64,000 nt of DNA, taken from assembly GCA_014799925.1 (NCBI GenBank), contig JAAVHC010000009.1, positions 1 to 64,000 on the forward strand, written 5' to 3'. The notes beneath the pieces were generated by a model. It made no database searches and was not told where the DNA came from. It saw nothing but the letters and a program-made list of their open reading frames with translations. This stretch comes from Oscillibacter sp. GTDB lineage: Bacteria > Bacillota > Clostridia > Oscillospirales > Oscillospiraceae. Each line of letters begins with the position of its first letter. The stretch's first letter is position 1. Positions 1-8,920 of this stretch are shown here, one piece after another. Position numbers and translations under genes: made by a program.

Positions 1-80
1 CCTTGACGGGCGTCAGCCCGTCTGTGTCCTCCGCCTTGCCCTGCGTTCCCTGCCCTCGCTTCCTTTTTTCTCATTATTTC
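1..80 (-). repeat. Partial copy of the TATAGTC-type palindromic element
   Basis: Read on the minus strand, this stretch matches the interior of the element at 13312-13471, including the AAGCGAGGG, GGCGGAGGAC and CGGGCTGACGCCCG blocks. The last block is itself a hairpin. The copy is cut by the left edge of the window. No coding potential was seen. Confidence 0.6.
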
Positions 81-124
81 TGGGAACTGCTCTGGTCTGC
101 CGCACGGTAACTCTTGATGCCTGT

Positions 125-235
125 AATTGAAAGAAAAAGGATCAAAAAGAGCTTTACTTTCGCTCTTCAAACCGCTGCTGCAATTTCAGGATTTCCACAC
201 GGTAACGATATTTCGCTTTTAATTGAAGAATAGTA
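125..235 (+). repeat. Dispersed ~110-bp intergenic repeat, copy A
   Basis: This copy aligns over its whole length with 53459-53565. Shared blocks are TTGAAAGAAAAAG, ATCAAAAAG, CTTTACTTTCGCTCT, ATTTCC-CACGGT and AATAGTA. In the other copy the first block is half of a perfect hairpin; here the left arm has decayed. No gene overlaps it. The rest of 1-540 holds only this repeat, a hairpin and the promoter of the next gene. Confidence 0.6.
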
Positions 236-281
236 TGAGCGCTGCCGCCCCGATGGGCGGAAAACAGCCGTAATACGCCGC

Positions 282-315
282 AGCCGGCCCTGACACTTAT
301 GTGTCAGGGCCGGCT
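282..315. terminator. Perfect 15-bp stem-loop
   Basis: AGCCGGCCCTGACAC pairs exactly with GTGTCAGGGCCGGCT around a 4-base loop. No long T-tract follows on either strand, so it is a stable hairpin that may end transcription entering from the left rather than a textbook terminator. Confidence 0.45.
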
Positions 316-417
316 GTCTTCAGAAACTGCAATTGGTTTCGTCTCGCTGTCATAGCCGGAGCCGATGCGGTAAGGGATTAAACTTTTTGCGCCGTCATAT
401 TGAGTAATTCATAGTGA

Positions 418-446
418 TTGACTTTTTCCTTTTTCTGTGATAATCT
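418..446 (+). promoter_or_regulatory. Sigma-A type promoter for the TauE/SafE gene
   Basis: TTGACT and TAATCT are separated by 17 bases, about 100 bases before the permease start. Confidence 0.55.
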
Positions 447-543
447 GGTATAGTTCTAAAAAGAACAAAATTGCGCGCAGAGACTGAACAGAAGGATGAT
501 CGTATGCTGCCGGAGGATCCGAAGAACGGGGAGGAATTGAAGC

Positions 544-1311
544 ATGTACAAATTGTTGATATGTTTTATTGCGGGTATCGGCGCGGGGCTGGGGACGGGA
601 TTTGCCGGCATGAGTGCGGCGGCGGTTATCAGCCCGATGCTGATTACATTCCTGGGACTTCCCGCGTATGAGGCGGTGGGGATCGCATTGGCAAGCGATG
701 TTCTTGCAAGCGCCGTGAGCGCCTATACTTATGGTAAAAACAGAAATCTGGATATCCGCAACGGCCTGATCATGATGGCAGCCGTATTATTGTTTACGCT
801 GTTTGGAAGCTGGGCGGCGAGCCTTGTGCCCAACGCTGCCATGGGAAATTTTTCGGTGTTTATGACGCTTTTGCTGGGGATTAAATTCATTGTAAAACCC
901 GTAATGACAACAAAAGAATCCATGGGAGCGGTCAGTGTCCGGAAAAGAGTAATCCAGTCCGCTGCAAGCGGGACAGTGGTTGGATTTATTTGTGGTTTTA
1001 TCGGCGCAGGCGGAGGGATGATGATGCTGCTGCTTCTGACCAGCGTACTGGGGTATGAGCTGAAGACGGCCGTGGGAACCAGCGTGTTCATTATGACGTT
1101 TACGGCGCTGACCGGCTCCGTCAGCCACTTTGCAATAGGCGGGTTCCCGGACGTCGTATGTCTGGTGTGCTGCATCTTGTCCACGCTTTTATGGGCAAGG
1201 GTTGCCGCGTTATTTGCCAACAAAGCCAGCGCGGTTACCCTGAACCGCGCAACGGGAGTTGTTTTGGCCATATTGGGAACAGCTGTCCTGGCGGTCAATT
1301 ATTTGAAATAG
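544..1311 (+). CDS. TauE/SafE-family membrane permease
   Basis: The 255-residue protein is strongly hydrophobic with about eight membrane segments. It has the paired glycine-rich segments typical of the TauE/SafE (DUF81) family, such as GAGLGTGFAGMSAA near the N-terminus and GFICGFIGAGGGMMM mid-protein. Members export or import small sulfur-containing or organic anions such as sulfite and sulfoacetate; the substrate here cannot be read. GGAGG lies about 10 bases before the ATG. A strong hairpin follows the stop. The gene stands alone, and a second family member lies at 39401-40165. Confidence 0.85.
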   Translation: MYKLLICFIAGIGAGLGTGFAGMSAAAVISPMLITFLGLPAYEAVGIALASDVLASAVSAYTYGKNRNLDIRNGLIMMAAVLLFTLFGSWAASLVPNAAMGNFSVFMTLLLGIKFIVKPVMTTKESMGAVSVRKRVIQSAASGTVVGFICGFIGAGGGMMMLLLLTSVLGYELKTAVGTSVFIMTFTALTGSVSHFAIGGFPDVVCLVCCILSTLLWARVAALFANKASAVTLNRATGVVLAILGTAVLAVNYLK

Positions 1312-1347
1312 GCCGCCGCATGGCCGCCCGGTCAGGAACGGAAAGAA

Positions 1348-1399
1348 CGGCGGAAGGGAGCGCCTGCTGACGCAGCCGCTCCCTTCCGCCGGTTTATTT
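1348..1399 (+). terminator. Terminator after the TauE/SafE gene
   Basis: CGGCGGAAGGGAGCG pairs with CGCTCCCTTCCGCCG and is followed by GTTTATTT. It may also serve the convergent surface-protein gene. Confidence 0.7.
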
Positions 1400-1446
1400 G
1401 CTGGTCTGGCATAAATATTACTTCACGCCATTCGGGTCAGGGTCAA

Positions 1447-4400
1447 CTAGTTATCCAGGTAGTTTTTGAGCATTTGCGCGACCTCCGCTCTGGTCGCAAA
1501 GCCTCTGGGATCAAGGATGCCGCTGCCTTTGCCGTTCAGGATTCCATTCTCGACAGCCCAGCGGACAGCGGCCTGCGCGAAGCCGCTGATCTGGTCTGCG
1601 TCGCTGAAGGATATTTCACGGACGGACAGGGGCTCTCCCGCATACCGCCAGAGCATAACCGCCAGCTGTTCACGGGTGATGTGATCGTCCGGACCGAACG
1701 CCCCGTCACCGTAACCGCCGACAATGTGATTTGCCGCCGCCCAGGTGACCGCGTCTGCATACCACGCGCCCGCGGCTACATCCGTAAAGGCGTTGCCGTC
1801 GCTGACGGCGGGCTTTCCTTCCTTGTTGTAGAGGATTTGCGCCAGCTGGGCGCGGGAGAGATTTGCGTTGGGGGCAAACTGGTCCGCGGAAAGACCGTTC
1901 ATAAGGCCGTTCTCGCTGACGAACTTCAGTGCGTCATAATACCACGCGTCAGTGTCCACGTCAGTAAAGGAGTTTGTCCAGACCGGCTTCGGTTCCTGCT
2001 GCGCAATCGCTGTGAACTCTGCGTCTACTGTGACCTTGCTGTCAGGCATTATGAAGGTATATCTGCCGTCGCCTGCGTCTGTCAGTTCCAGCACGTTCCC
2101 CTTGCTGTCGGTGACTGTCAGCTTCCCCAGCTCATAGCCGTCGTCGGGTGTTACAGTGACCGTCACGGTATCTCCCTTTTTCGCGTTGGCGGGGCTGACG
2201 CCTATCTCACCGCCGGATGCGGCGGGACTCGTAACCGGATAGGTTTTCGGGGCTGTCGATGGGGGCGTGCTTGCGTTGTCGGGGAACGGATACCAGATGT
2301 CTCCGCCGGAGCTGCTGTTATACGTCCAGTTTGCGTATACCCGTGTATCTTCGGTAAATACCCGATCCACAGTGATTTTCTCGCCGCCGTCAGGGGTGGT
2401 AAACCAGCCGTCGAAGCTGTAGCCGTCTCGGACGGGCGTGGGAAGCTCAGCAAGCCTTCCGTCTTCGCCGGTGGTCATAGTGCCGGGGGTTACGGTGCCG
2501 CCGTTGGCGTCAAAGGTGATCGTATAAGCTTGTGAAACCGGCGGTATAACCACATCCTCATAGTTTGCCGTCACCACGACGTCCCTCGCCGGCATGATGA
2601 AGGTTGTCACTTCACTGTAGGGATCGTCGAGAATGGCGTCGCCCTCCTCTACAATCCAGCCAGTAAACCGCATGCCATTGGGATCGGGACGAATGAAAGC
2701 AGTGGCCCTGTAGCTGGCCCGTATGGTGACGGTTTCGCCAACCTCGTAGCGTCCGCTGCCCCAACCGTCGTTAACATGCACGCGGTAGGTCTCGATGTCC
2801 TTGTATGTCGCCGTCACCACAACGTCGCTTGCCGGCATGATAAAGGTTGTCTCTTCGCTGTCGGGATCGGCAAGCGTCACATCACTCTCGTCCACAGCCC
2901 AGAACCTGAACCGCATACCTTCTGGAACAATGGCCTTGATGGCAACGGTTTCGCCAACCGCATAGTCGCCGCTGCCCGCACCGTCGTTGACCGTCACGGT
3001 ATAGATCGCGGGGCCTGTGCTGTTGAAGTGAATGGTGGCGGAGCCAAAGGGCTCATATGATACCACAAAACGCGAGTGTTCAATAGTGATTTCTTCCCAC
3101 TGACTCTCACTCCCGGCATAGTACACATCGGTTAGTTTGGGGCACCACGAGAAAGCACTATCCCAAATGCTGGCGACACTGGTAGGAATTGTGACGCTGG
3201 TCAGGCTGCTGCAATCAGCGAAAGCCCTATCCCCAATGCTGGTAATGCCGTCGGGAATTGTGACTGTGCTCAGGCTGCTGCAACCAGCGAAAACAACTCT
3301 TTCAATGTTGGTTATGCTGTCAGGAATCCTAACACTGCGCAGGCCGCTGCAACCACCGAAAGCCCCATCCCCAATGCTGGTGACGCTGTTTGGAATCATG
3401 ATACTGACCAGGCCGCTGCAATCATCGAAAGCGCTATCTCCAATGCTGGTGACGCCGTAAGGAATGGCGTATGAGAGACTGCTCTTTCCGGCGGGATAAC
3501 AAATTAAGATGCTTTTCTGCTTATCAAACAGTACTCCGCCCTTTGAGGCATAGTTGGGGTTTTCGGGATCAACAACGATGTCGGTCAGATTGCTGCAACT
3601 AGAGAAAACCTTTTCCCCAATACTGGTGACGCTGTCTGGTATCGTGATATCGGTCAGGCTGTCGCAACTGGCGAAAGCCCTATCTCCAATGCTGGTAACG
3701 CTGTTAGGTATCGTGATATCGGTCAGGCTGTCGCAACTGGTGAAAGCCCCATCTCCAATGCTGGTAACGCTGTTAGGTATCGTGATACTGGTCAGGCTAC
3801 TGCACCTAGCGAAAGCCATCTCCCCAATGCTGGTGACGCTGTCAGGTATCGTGATACTGGTCAGGCTGCTGCATCCAGAGAAAGCTCCATCAATGCTGGT
3901 GACACCGTCAGGTATCGTGATACTGGTCAGGCTGCTGCATCCAGAGAAAGCCCGATCTCCAATGCTGGTGACGCTGTCGGGAATCATAACACTGGTCAGG
4001 TTGCTGCATCCAGAGAAAGCCCGATCTCCAATGCTGGTGACGCTGTCGGGAATCATAACACTGGTCAGGTCGCAGCCGCAGAAAGCCCCATCCCCAATGC
4101 TGGTAACGCTGTCAGGTATCGTGACATTGGTCAGGCTGCTGCAATACCCAAAAGCCATATCCCCAATGCATGTGACGCTGTCAGGAATGGCATATGAGGA
4201 ATTGCTCTTTTGTGTAGGGTATTGAATTAAGACACTTTTTTGCTTGTCAAACAGCACTCCCTCCTCCGAGGCATAATTGGGGTTTTCAGGATCAACGGAG
4301 ATGTCGGTCAAGCCCATGCAATACTCGAAAGCCCCATCCCCAATGCTGGTGACACTGTCTGGAATCTTGACGCTGGTCAGGCTGTAACAATTACTAAAAA

Positions 4401-4863
4401 CCCTATCCCCAATGCTGGTGACAGCTACTCCATTGATAGTACTGGGGATTTCAACAATTGTAACGTCTCGATCACAGCGAGTAATTTCTCCTGTTGTTGC
4501 ATTAAAATAAATATTCCCTCCAATTACAGGGTAGGTCACCGGTCGAGTCGGCGACATGGCGATATCCACATAGTCTGCCCTCACCGTAATATCGCTCGCC
4601 GGCATGACGAACATCGTCTCCTCGCTGCTGGGATCGTCGAGAATTACATTACCCTCCTCCACAATCCAGAACCTGAACCGCATACCTTCTGGAACAATAG
4701 CCGTGATAATGACGTCTTCGCCAACCTCATAGTCGCCGCCGCCCGTACCGCCGTAGACTGTCACGGTGTAGGTCTCGGGGTCATTTTCCGCCGCCAGCGC
4801 CGTGACCGGCAGCATGGAAAGGCACAGAGCCAGGGTCGTGATGATGCTCAAAAATTTCTTCAT
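1447..4863 (-). CDS. Secreted leucine-rich-repeat surface protein with SLH anchor
   Basis: This 1138-residue protein begins with a signal peptide ([19 protein letters not shown], cleavage near ALA-AEN). A Bacterial_repeat-like domain (about 27-100) follows, then some 17 BspA/TpLRR-type (LRR_5) repeats of 23 residues (about 120-620, consensus [19 protein letters not shown]). Two more copies of the first domain come next, then an InlB/Flg_new beta module (about 790-860) and three SLH domains (about 955-1135). SLH domains bind pyruvylated secondary wall polymers; BspA-like repeats often act in adhesion. The ATG at 4863 has GGAGGAGG upstream. A TTG at 4908 is in frame and would add 15 residues. 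The promoter appears to be phase-variable: the segment at 4909-4997 now points away from this gene. Confidence 0.9.
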   Translation of the reverse strand: MKKFLSIITTLALCLSMLPVTALAAENDPETYTVTVYGGTGGGDYEVGEDVIITAIVPEGMRFRFWIVEEGNVILDDPSSEETMFVMPASDITVRADYVDIAMSPTRPVTYPVIGGNIYFNATTGEITRCDRDVTIVEIPSTINGVAVTSIGDRVFSNCYSLTSVKIPDSVTSIGDGAFEYCMGLTDISVDPENPNYASEEGVLFDKQKSVLIQYPTQKSNSSYAIPDSVTCIGDMAFGYCSSLTNVTIPDSVTSIGDGAFCGCDLTSVMIPDSVTSIGDRAFSGCSNLTSVMIPDSVTSIGDRAFSGCSSLTSITIPDGVTSIDGAFSGCSSLTSITIPDSVTSIGEMAFARCSSLTSITIPNSVTSIGDGAFTSCDSLTDITIPNSVTSIGDRAFASCDSLTDITIPDSVTSIGEKVFSSCSNLTDIVVDPENPNYASKGGVLFDKQKSILICYPAGKSSLSYAIPYGVTSIGDSAFDDCSGLVSIMIPNSVTSIGDGAFGGCSGLRSVRIPDSITNIERVVFAGCSSLSTVTIPDGITSIGDRAFADCSSLTSVTIPTSVASIWDSAFSWCPKLTDVYYAGSESQWEEITIEHSRFVVSYEPFGSATIHFNSTGPAIYTVTVNDGAGSGDYAVGETVAIKAIVPEGMRFRFWAVDESDVTLADPDSEETTFIMPASDVVVTATYKDIETYRVHVNDGWGSGRYEVGETVTIRASYRATAFIRPDPNGMRFTGWIVEEGDAILDDPYSEVTTFIMPARDVVVTANYEDVVIPPVSQAYTITFDANGGTVTPGTMTTGEDGRLAELPTPVRDGYSFDGWFTTPDGGEKITVDRVFTEDTRVYANWTYNSSSGGDIWYPFPDNASTPPSTAPKTYPVTSPAASGGEIGVSPANAKKGDTVTVTVTPDDGYELGKLTVTDSKGNVLELTDAGDGRYTFIMPDSKVTVDAEFTAIAQQEPKPVWTNSFTDVDTDAWYYDALKFVSENGLMNGLSADQFAPNANLSRAQLAQILYNKEGKPAVSDGNAFTDVAAGAWYADAVTWAAANHIVGGYGDGAFGPDDHITREQLAVMLWRYAGEPLSVREISFSDADQISGFAQAAVRWAVENGILNGKGSGILDPRGFATRAEVAQMLKNYLDN

Positions 4864-4888
4864 TACATGAAAACCTCCTCCTATGTAA

Positions 4889-4908
4889 GAATGTGTACTT
4901 TCCTGCAA
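4889..4908 (-). repeat. Left 20-bp inverted repeat of an invertible segment
   Basis: On the minus strand it reads TTGCAGGAAAGTACACATTC, identical to 4998-5017 on the plus strand. Identity stops exactly at both ends. Confidence 0.85.
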
Positions 4909-4997
4909 GCCAGATTTTGCCCAAAATTTTTCTTTTCAGATATTGAAAACAGGCGGTTTTCGTGCTATTCTGTTTTCATCAGAAAGGAGGAACGAAT
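4909..4997. promoter_or_regulatory. Putative invertible promoter, now in the OFF orientation
   Basis: The 89-bp AT-rich segment lies between perfect 20-bp inverted repeats. It holds TTGAAA (4943-4948), a 17-base spacer and TATTCT (4966-4971) on the plus strand, then a strong ribosome site AGAAAGGAGG (4981-4990). As drawn, the promoter fires rightward, away from the surface-protein gene and antisense to the recombinase gene. Inversion would place promoter and ribosome site directly before the surface protein, with TTG at 4908 in frame. No good leftward promoter was seen in the present orientation. This resembles DNA-inversion switches of Clostridioides and Bacteroides; inversion itself is inferred. 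Confidence 0.75.
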
Positions 4998-5017
4998 TTG
5001 CAGGAAAGTACACATTC
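4998..5017 (+). repeat. Right 20-bp inverted repeat of an invertible segment
   Basis: It reads TTGCAGGAAAGTACACATTC. With flanking bases it forms an imperfect palindrome, CAGGAA then AGTACACA then TTCCTG, which looks like a serine-recombinase crossover site centred on the AC/GT bases. Confidence 0.85.
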
Positions 5018-5033
5018 CTGTAAAAACGCCCCC

Positions 5034-5651
5034 TTACAACAATTTGGCCTTTTCGTAAATCTCCGCCCGGTACCGGAAGGTAGACAGCGGCATTCCGCAC
5101 TCCTTTGCCGCCGCCGTGCCGGTGATTGCCCCGGCCTTCCACCGCTGATAGGCGCTGTGGTAGTTTTCCGGCAGCGGTCTGGGCGGCCTGCCGAAGCGGA
5201 CGCCTCTGGCCTTTGCCGCCGCGATGCCCTCCCGCTGCCGCTGGCGGATGTTGGTGCGCTCGTTCTCCGCCACGAAGGACAGCACCTGCAGGACGATGTC
5301 GCTGAGGAAGGTCCCCATCAGGTCCTTGCCCCGCCGGGTGTCCAGCAGCGGCATGTCCAGCACCACGATGTCGATTTTCTTCTCCTTGGTGAGGATCCGC
5401 CACTGGTTCTGGATTTCCTCATAGTTGCGTCCCAGCCGGTCGATGCTCTTGATGCAGAGCAGGTCGTCCGGCTTTAATTGTCTGACCAGCTTTTTGTATT
5501 GCGGCCGGTTGAAGTCCTTGCCGGACTGCTTGTCCGTGAAGATGTTCTGCTCCGGGATGGCCATCTCCCGCAGGGCGATCAGCTGCCGGTCCTCGTTCTG
5601 TTCCCTGGTGCTGACCCGGATGTAGCCGTATGTCGTTGAAATGGTGATCAC
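5034..5651 (-). CDS. Small serine recombinase (Hin/Pin-type invertase)
   Basis: The 205-residue protein has the resolvase/invertase catalytic domain at residues 7-145. The nucleophile motif is YIRVSTREQ with Ser14, followed by the conserved DRLGRNYEE and ENERTNIRQRQREG segments. A short C-terminal Hin-type HTH (about 165-205, AGAITGTAAAKECGMPLSTF) follows. The length fits the small invertase/resolvase class, not the large integrases. The likely start is GTG with GAGGGG upstream. Its stop lies 16 bp from the right inverted repeat of the invertible segment, so the natural inference is that it flips that segment. In the present orientation the segment's promoter would produce RNA antisense to this gene. 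Confidence 0.9.
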   Translation of the reverse strand: MITISTTYGYIRVSTREQNEDRQLIALREMAIPEQNIFTDKQSGKDFNRPQYKKLVRQLKPDDLLCIKSIDRLGRNYEEIQNQWRILTKEKKIDIVVLDMPLLDTRRGKDLMGTFLSDIVLQVLSFVAENERTNIRQRQREGIAAAKARGVRFGRPPRPLPENYHSAYQRWKAGAITGTAAAKECGMPLSTFRYRAEIYEKAKLL

Positions 5652-5704
5652 ACCTCCCCTCGCCCATATCGGAAAAATTGGCGAAGTTGCTTTTTGGCAT
5701 GCAA

Positions 5705-5737
5705 AAGCCCGGACAAGGTTCTGACTTGTCCGGGCTT
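5705..5737 (-). terminator. 13-bp perfect stem-loop between divergent genes
   Basis: AAGCCCGGACAAG pairs with CTTGTCCGGGCTT around a 7-base loop. On the minus strand it is followed by TTTTGC, so it could stop leftward transcription before the recombinase gene. Confidence 0.55.
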
Positions 5738-5762
5738 CTCATATTCTTAATCGGTGATGTAA

Positions 5763-6653
5763 ATGAAAAAATGGTTGTCCATACCGGTGATTCTGATGGT
5801 TGCGGGGCTGCTGCTTCTTCGCCCCCAGGAGGCCGCCGGGGCCGTCCGGGAGGGACTGGCCCTGTGCGGCGGGACGGTGATCCCGTCGCTGTTCCCCTTC
5901 TTCGCGGTGATCTCCCTCCTGCTTCAGCTGGGACTGACGGAGTCCCTCGGCGGTCTTTTCCGTCCCATGATGAAGCCGCTGTTCCGGATGCGGGGGGAGT
6001 GCGCCCTGCCGCTGCTGGCGGGACTGCTGGGCGGATATCCCAGCGGGGCCAGGACCGCCGCCGGGCTCTATGCCCAGGGACGCGTCTCCCGGCAGGAGGC
6101 GGAGCTGCTCCTGGGCTTCTGTGACAACTGCGGTCCGGCGTTTCTGCTCAGCTATGTAGGCGCGGGGATCCTGGGGGACCCCGCCATCGGGGTCCGTCTG
6201 TATCTGATCCACGTCCTGTCCGCGCTCTTGGCGGGGATGCTGCTCTGCCGGATATGCGGGGACCGGGGCCTCGCCCTGCCGGGGCGTCCCCTGCCCGCGG
6301 AAGTTGTCCCCTTTTCCCAGGCGCTGACCGCCTCCGTGGCCGACGCGCTGACCTCTACGCTGAACATCTGCGCCTTCGTGGTGTTCTTCCGGGTGCTGGC
6401 GGCCCTGCCGCCCTTTCCGCTTCCGCTTCCGATCCTGGGGGCGCTGGAGATGGTCGGCGGCGTGGCCGCTCTCTCTCCGGGGCGGGCGGGATGCACCGCC
6501 GCCGCCGCCATCGTGGGCTGGGGCGGGCTGTCCGTCCACTGCCAGGCCATGTCCCTCACCGCGCCGGAGGGGTTGTCCTTCCGGTGGCACTGGATAGGAA
6601 AGGCGGCGCAGGCGGGGATTTCCGCCCTGCTGGCCTGGTTCCTTTTTTCCTGA
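5763..6653 (+). CDS. ylbJ: YlbJ/SpoVV-like sporulation membrane protein
   Basis: The 296-residue protein has about seven hydrophobic segments and the nucleoside-recognition (Gate) fold signature, including IPSLFPFFAVISLLLQLG, the YlbJ hallmark GGYPSGARTA and the FCDNCGPAFLLSYVG stretch. In Bacillus subtilis YlbJ (SpoVV) moves dipicolinic acid across the outer forespore membrane; the same role is inferred here from family membership. Only a weak ribosome site (GGTGA) precedes the ATG. The gene is alone on its strand and convergent with the molybdenum operon. Confidence 0.75.
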   Translation: MKKWLSIPVILMVAGLLLLRPQEAAGAVREGLALCGGTVIPSLFPFFAVISLLLQLGLTESLGGLFRPMMKPLFRMRGECALPLLAGLLGGYPSGARTAAGLYAQGRVSRQEAELLLGFCDNCGPAFLLSYVGAGILGDPAIGVRLYLIHVLSALLAGMLLCRICGDRGLALPGRPLPAEVVPFSQALTASVADALTSTLNICAFVVFFRVLAALPPFPLPLPILGALEMVGGVAALSPGRAGCTAAAAIVGWGGLSVHCQAMSLTAPEGLSFRWHWIGKAAQAGISALLAWFLFS

Positions 6654-6684
6654 ACGCGGGTGGGCCTTTTATGCTATTTTTCGT

Positions 6685-7188
6685 TTAGCCGTCCGCCCGG
6701 GACCCTCCGCAGTCGGCGGGGCCGCCCCGCAGCATTTCCAGCCCGTGGCCCAGCGCCGGCAGCACCGCCTCCAGGTTCTCACGCGCGGCCTTGGGGCTGC
6801 CGGGGAGATTCACGATCAGGCTCCCGCCCCGGATGCCCGCCGCGGCGCGGGACAGCATGGCCCTCGGCGTAATGGCCAGGGACGCCGCCCGCATGGCCTC
6901 CGGGATGCCCGGCGCCTGCCGCCGGCACACCGCCAGCGTGGCCTCCGGCGTCACGTCCCTGGGGGAGAATCCCGTCCCCCCGGTGGTGACGATGAGGGCG
7001 ATATCCTTCTCGTCCGCCAGACGGATCAGGGCCGCCTGGATCTCCTCCTGCTCGTCCGGGACGATGGCCGTTTCCGCCACCCGGTATCCCGCCTCCTCCA
7101 GCAGGGAGGCCGCAAGGGGCCCCGCCCCGTCGGGCCGCTCCCCCCGGAAGCTCCGGTCGCTGACCGTTAAAACCGCTGCGGTAAACAT
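6685..7188 (-). CDS. mog: Molybdopterin adenylyltransferase (MogA/MoaB family)
   Basis: The 167-residue MoCF_biosynth-domain protein carries the family motif TTGGTGFSPRDVTPEA and the downstream NLPGSPKAA. MogA activates molybdopterin by adenylation before molybdenum insertion. It is the last gene of the operon. GGAGG lies 7 bases before ATG 7188. Another in-frame ATG at 7194 overlaps the modC stop (ATGA), so translation may be coupled and two more residues are possible. Confidence 0.85.
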   Translation of the reverse strand: MFTAAVLTVSDRSFRGERPDGAGPLAASLLEEAGYRVAETAIVPDEQEEIQAALIRLADEKDIALIVTTGGTGFSPRDVTPEATLAVCRRQAPGIPEAMRAASLAITPRAMLSRAAAGIRGGSLIVNLPGSPKAARENLEAVLPALGHGLEMLRGGPADCGGSRADG

Positions 7189-7190
7189 AT

Positions 7191-8252
7191 TCATTCCTCC
7201 AATAACAGTAAATCTTCCGGATGAATTTTCACCCAGAGCTGCCGTTGATCCGGCAGCTCTTTTCCATTTTCCCTGCGGACCTCCATCCGCAGCGGAGGCG
7301 CGCCTTTGGCCGCCCCCACCGGCTCCAGGACCGCTGTGACGGAGGCCGCGTCCTCCACCACCCGCCTGACCCGGCACAGGAAGGCGTTTTCCTCCCCTTC
7401 GGCGGCGGGGCGCACGCGGTCCGCGCGGATTCCCAGGGTGGTTATGCCCTCCCGCCAGGGCTTCGCCGGGCGCAGAACAAGCCCCCACTCCGGCGCCGCC
7501 ACCAGGCCCGCCTCCGGTCCGGCGGATGCGGCCGCGTAGTTCCCGCATCCGGAGATCCTGGCGGCGCTGACCGTCACCGGGTCCGCCAGCAGCTCCGGGA
7601 AGCTCCTGACCGGCGAGGATTTCCCCTCGTTCAGCACGCAGACGCTCCGGCAGCCGCGGCAGACCTCTCCCAGGTCGTGGCTGACCCAGATCACCGGCCC
7701 GCCAAACCGTTCCAGCACGTCCCGCAGCTCGGTCTCCAGCTGCCACTTCAGATAGCTGTCCAGCGCTGTCAGCGGCTCGTCCAGCAGAATCACGTCGGGC
7801 TCCGCCGCCAGGATCCGCGCCAGGGCCGTCCGCTGCTGCTGTCCGCCGGAGAGCTGCCGGGGCAGCAGCGTTTCCTTGCCCTCCAGCCGCAGCATGGCGA
7901 TCAGCTCCGCCGTCCGCGCCCGCCGTTCGGATTTCTCTAGCCGCCGCAGGCAGACGGCGATGTTCTGCTCCACCGTCATATGGGGGAAGAGCGCGTATTG
8001 CTGAAACAGGTATCCGATCTTCCGCCGCTGCGGCGGCAGATTGATTCCCCGCTCGCTGTCAAAGAGGGTCCGTCCATTCAGGACGATCCGCCCCCGGTCC
8101 GGCGTGTCGATCCCCGCCAGGCACCGCAGCGTCACGCTCTTCCCGCTGCCGGAGGCCCCCAGCAGGGCCAGCGGCCCGCCGTTCCCGGCAGTAAACGCCG
8201 CGTCCAGCCGGAAGTCTCCATACTTCTTTTGAATCCGCGCCTCCAGCGTCAC
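7191..8252 (-). CDS. modC: Molybdate ABC transporter ATPase
   Basis: The 353-residue ATPase has Walker A GASGSGKS, the signature LSGGQQQR, Walker B VILLDEPLTALD and the switch histidine in WVSHD. A C-terminal extension of about 120 residues resembles a degenerate TOBE/molybdate-binding domain. It energises molybdate uptake through ModB. The GTG start overlaps the modB stop as GTGA. The position between modB and mog supports molybdate rather than sulfate as substrate. Confidence 0.88.
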   Translation of the reverse strand: MTLEARIQKKYGDFRLDAAFTAGNGGPLALLGASGSGKSVTLRCLAGIDTPDRGRIVLNGRTLFDSERGINLPPQRRKIGYLFQQYALFPHMTVEQNIAVCLRRLEKSERRARTAELIAMLRLEGKETLLPRQLSGGQQQRTALARILAAEPDVILLDEPLTALDSYLKWQLETELRDVLERFGGPVIWVSHDLGEVCRGCRSVCVLNEGKSSPVRSFPELLADPVTVSAARISGCGNYAAASAGPEAGLVAAPEWGLVLRPAKPWREGITTLGIRADRVRPAAEGEENAFLCRVRRVVEDAASVTAVLEPVGAAKGAPPLRMEVRRENGKELPDQRQLWVKIHPEDLLLLEE

Positions 8253-8917
8253 GATCCCACCGCCTTTCCGGGCCGCTCCAGCAGGTTGACCGCCAGCAGC
8301 ACCACGGCGGAAATCGCCAGGTTCACCAGCACCCACCGCAGGGCCAGCCCATCCTCGTTGGTCCGCCACAGCTGGTAGACGGTGGTGGAGATGGTGGCGG
8401 TCCGTCCCGGCGTATATCCAGCCACCATGGCGGTGGCCCCGTACTCGCCCAGGGCCCGGGCGAAGGCCAGCACCGTCCCCGCCAGGATGCCCTGGCGGCA
8501 GACCGGCATCCGGACCCGCCAGAAGATATAGGTGTTGCTCAGTCCCAGCGTCCGGCCCGCGTGGGCCAGGGTCTCGTCAAAGGACTCGAAAGCCCCCCGC
8601 GCCGTGCGGTACATCAGCGGGAACGTCACCACCACCGTGGCGAAAACCGCCGACCACCACTGCATGGTCAGCCGCACCCCGGCGTTCTCCAGAAACCAGC
8701 GTCCCAGGACCCGCTTCGGCCCCAATACCAGCAGCAGCAGATACCCCACCACCGTTGGCGGCAGCACCAGCGGCAGCGTCAGGACCACGTCCAGCAGCCC
8801 CTTGACCACTCTGGGCGCTTTCGCGGCGTAATAGGCCCCGCAGATGCCGCAGAAAAAGACGATGACCGTAGAAACCGCCGCGATCCGCAGGGAATTATAC
8901 AGAGGATACCAGTCCAT
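8249..8917 (-). CDS. modB: Molybdate ABC transporter permease
   Basis: The 222-residue permease has about five membrane segments and the cytoplasmic EAA-type loop (RTLGLSNTYIFWRVRMP, then AFARALGEYGAT) that docks on ModC. The early LPLVLPPTVVGYLLL stretch is typical of ModB. ATG 8917 lies 3 bp after the modA stop. It forms the membrane channel of the ModABC importer. Confidence 0.9.
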   Translation of the reverse strand: MDWYPLYNSLRIAAVSTVIVFFCGICGAYYAAKAPRVVKGLLDVVLTLPLVLPPTVVGYLLLLVLGPKRVLGRWFLENAGVRLTMQWWSAVFATVVVTFPLMYRTARGAFESFDETLAHAGRTLGLSNTYIFWRVRMPVCRQGILAGTVLAFARALGEYGATAMVAGYTPGRTATISTTVYQLWRTNEDGLALRWVLVNLAISAVVLLAVNLLERPGKAVGS

Positions 8918-8920
8918 ACA

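Noticed and set aside
3130-4440. Regular direct repeats of about 69 bp that resemble an array
   Set aside because: They encode the 23-residue leucine-rich repeats of the surface protein; units differ and there are no unique spacers, so this is not CRISPR.
4962-5477. 171-codon plus-strand frame opening inside the invertible segment and running antisense to the recombinase
   Set aside because: The translation looks like a shadow of the recombinase gene. Its good ribosome site is better explained by the inverted orientation serving the surface gene.
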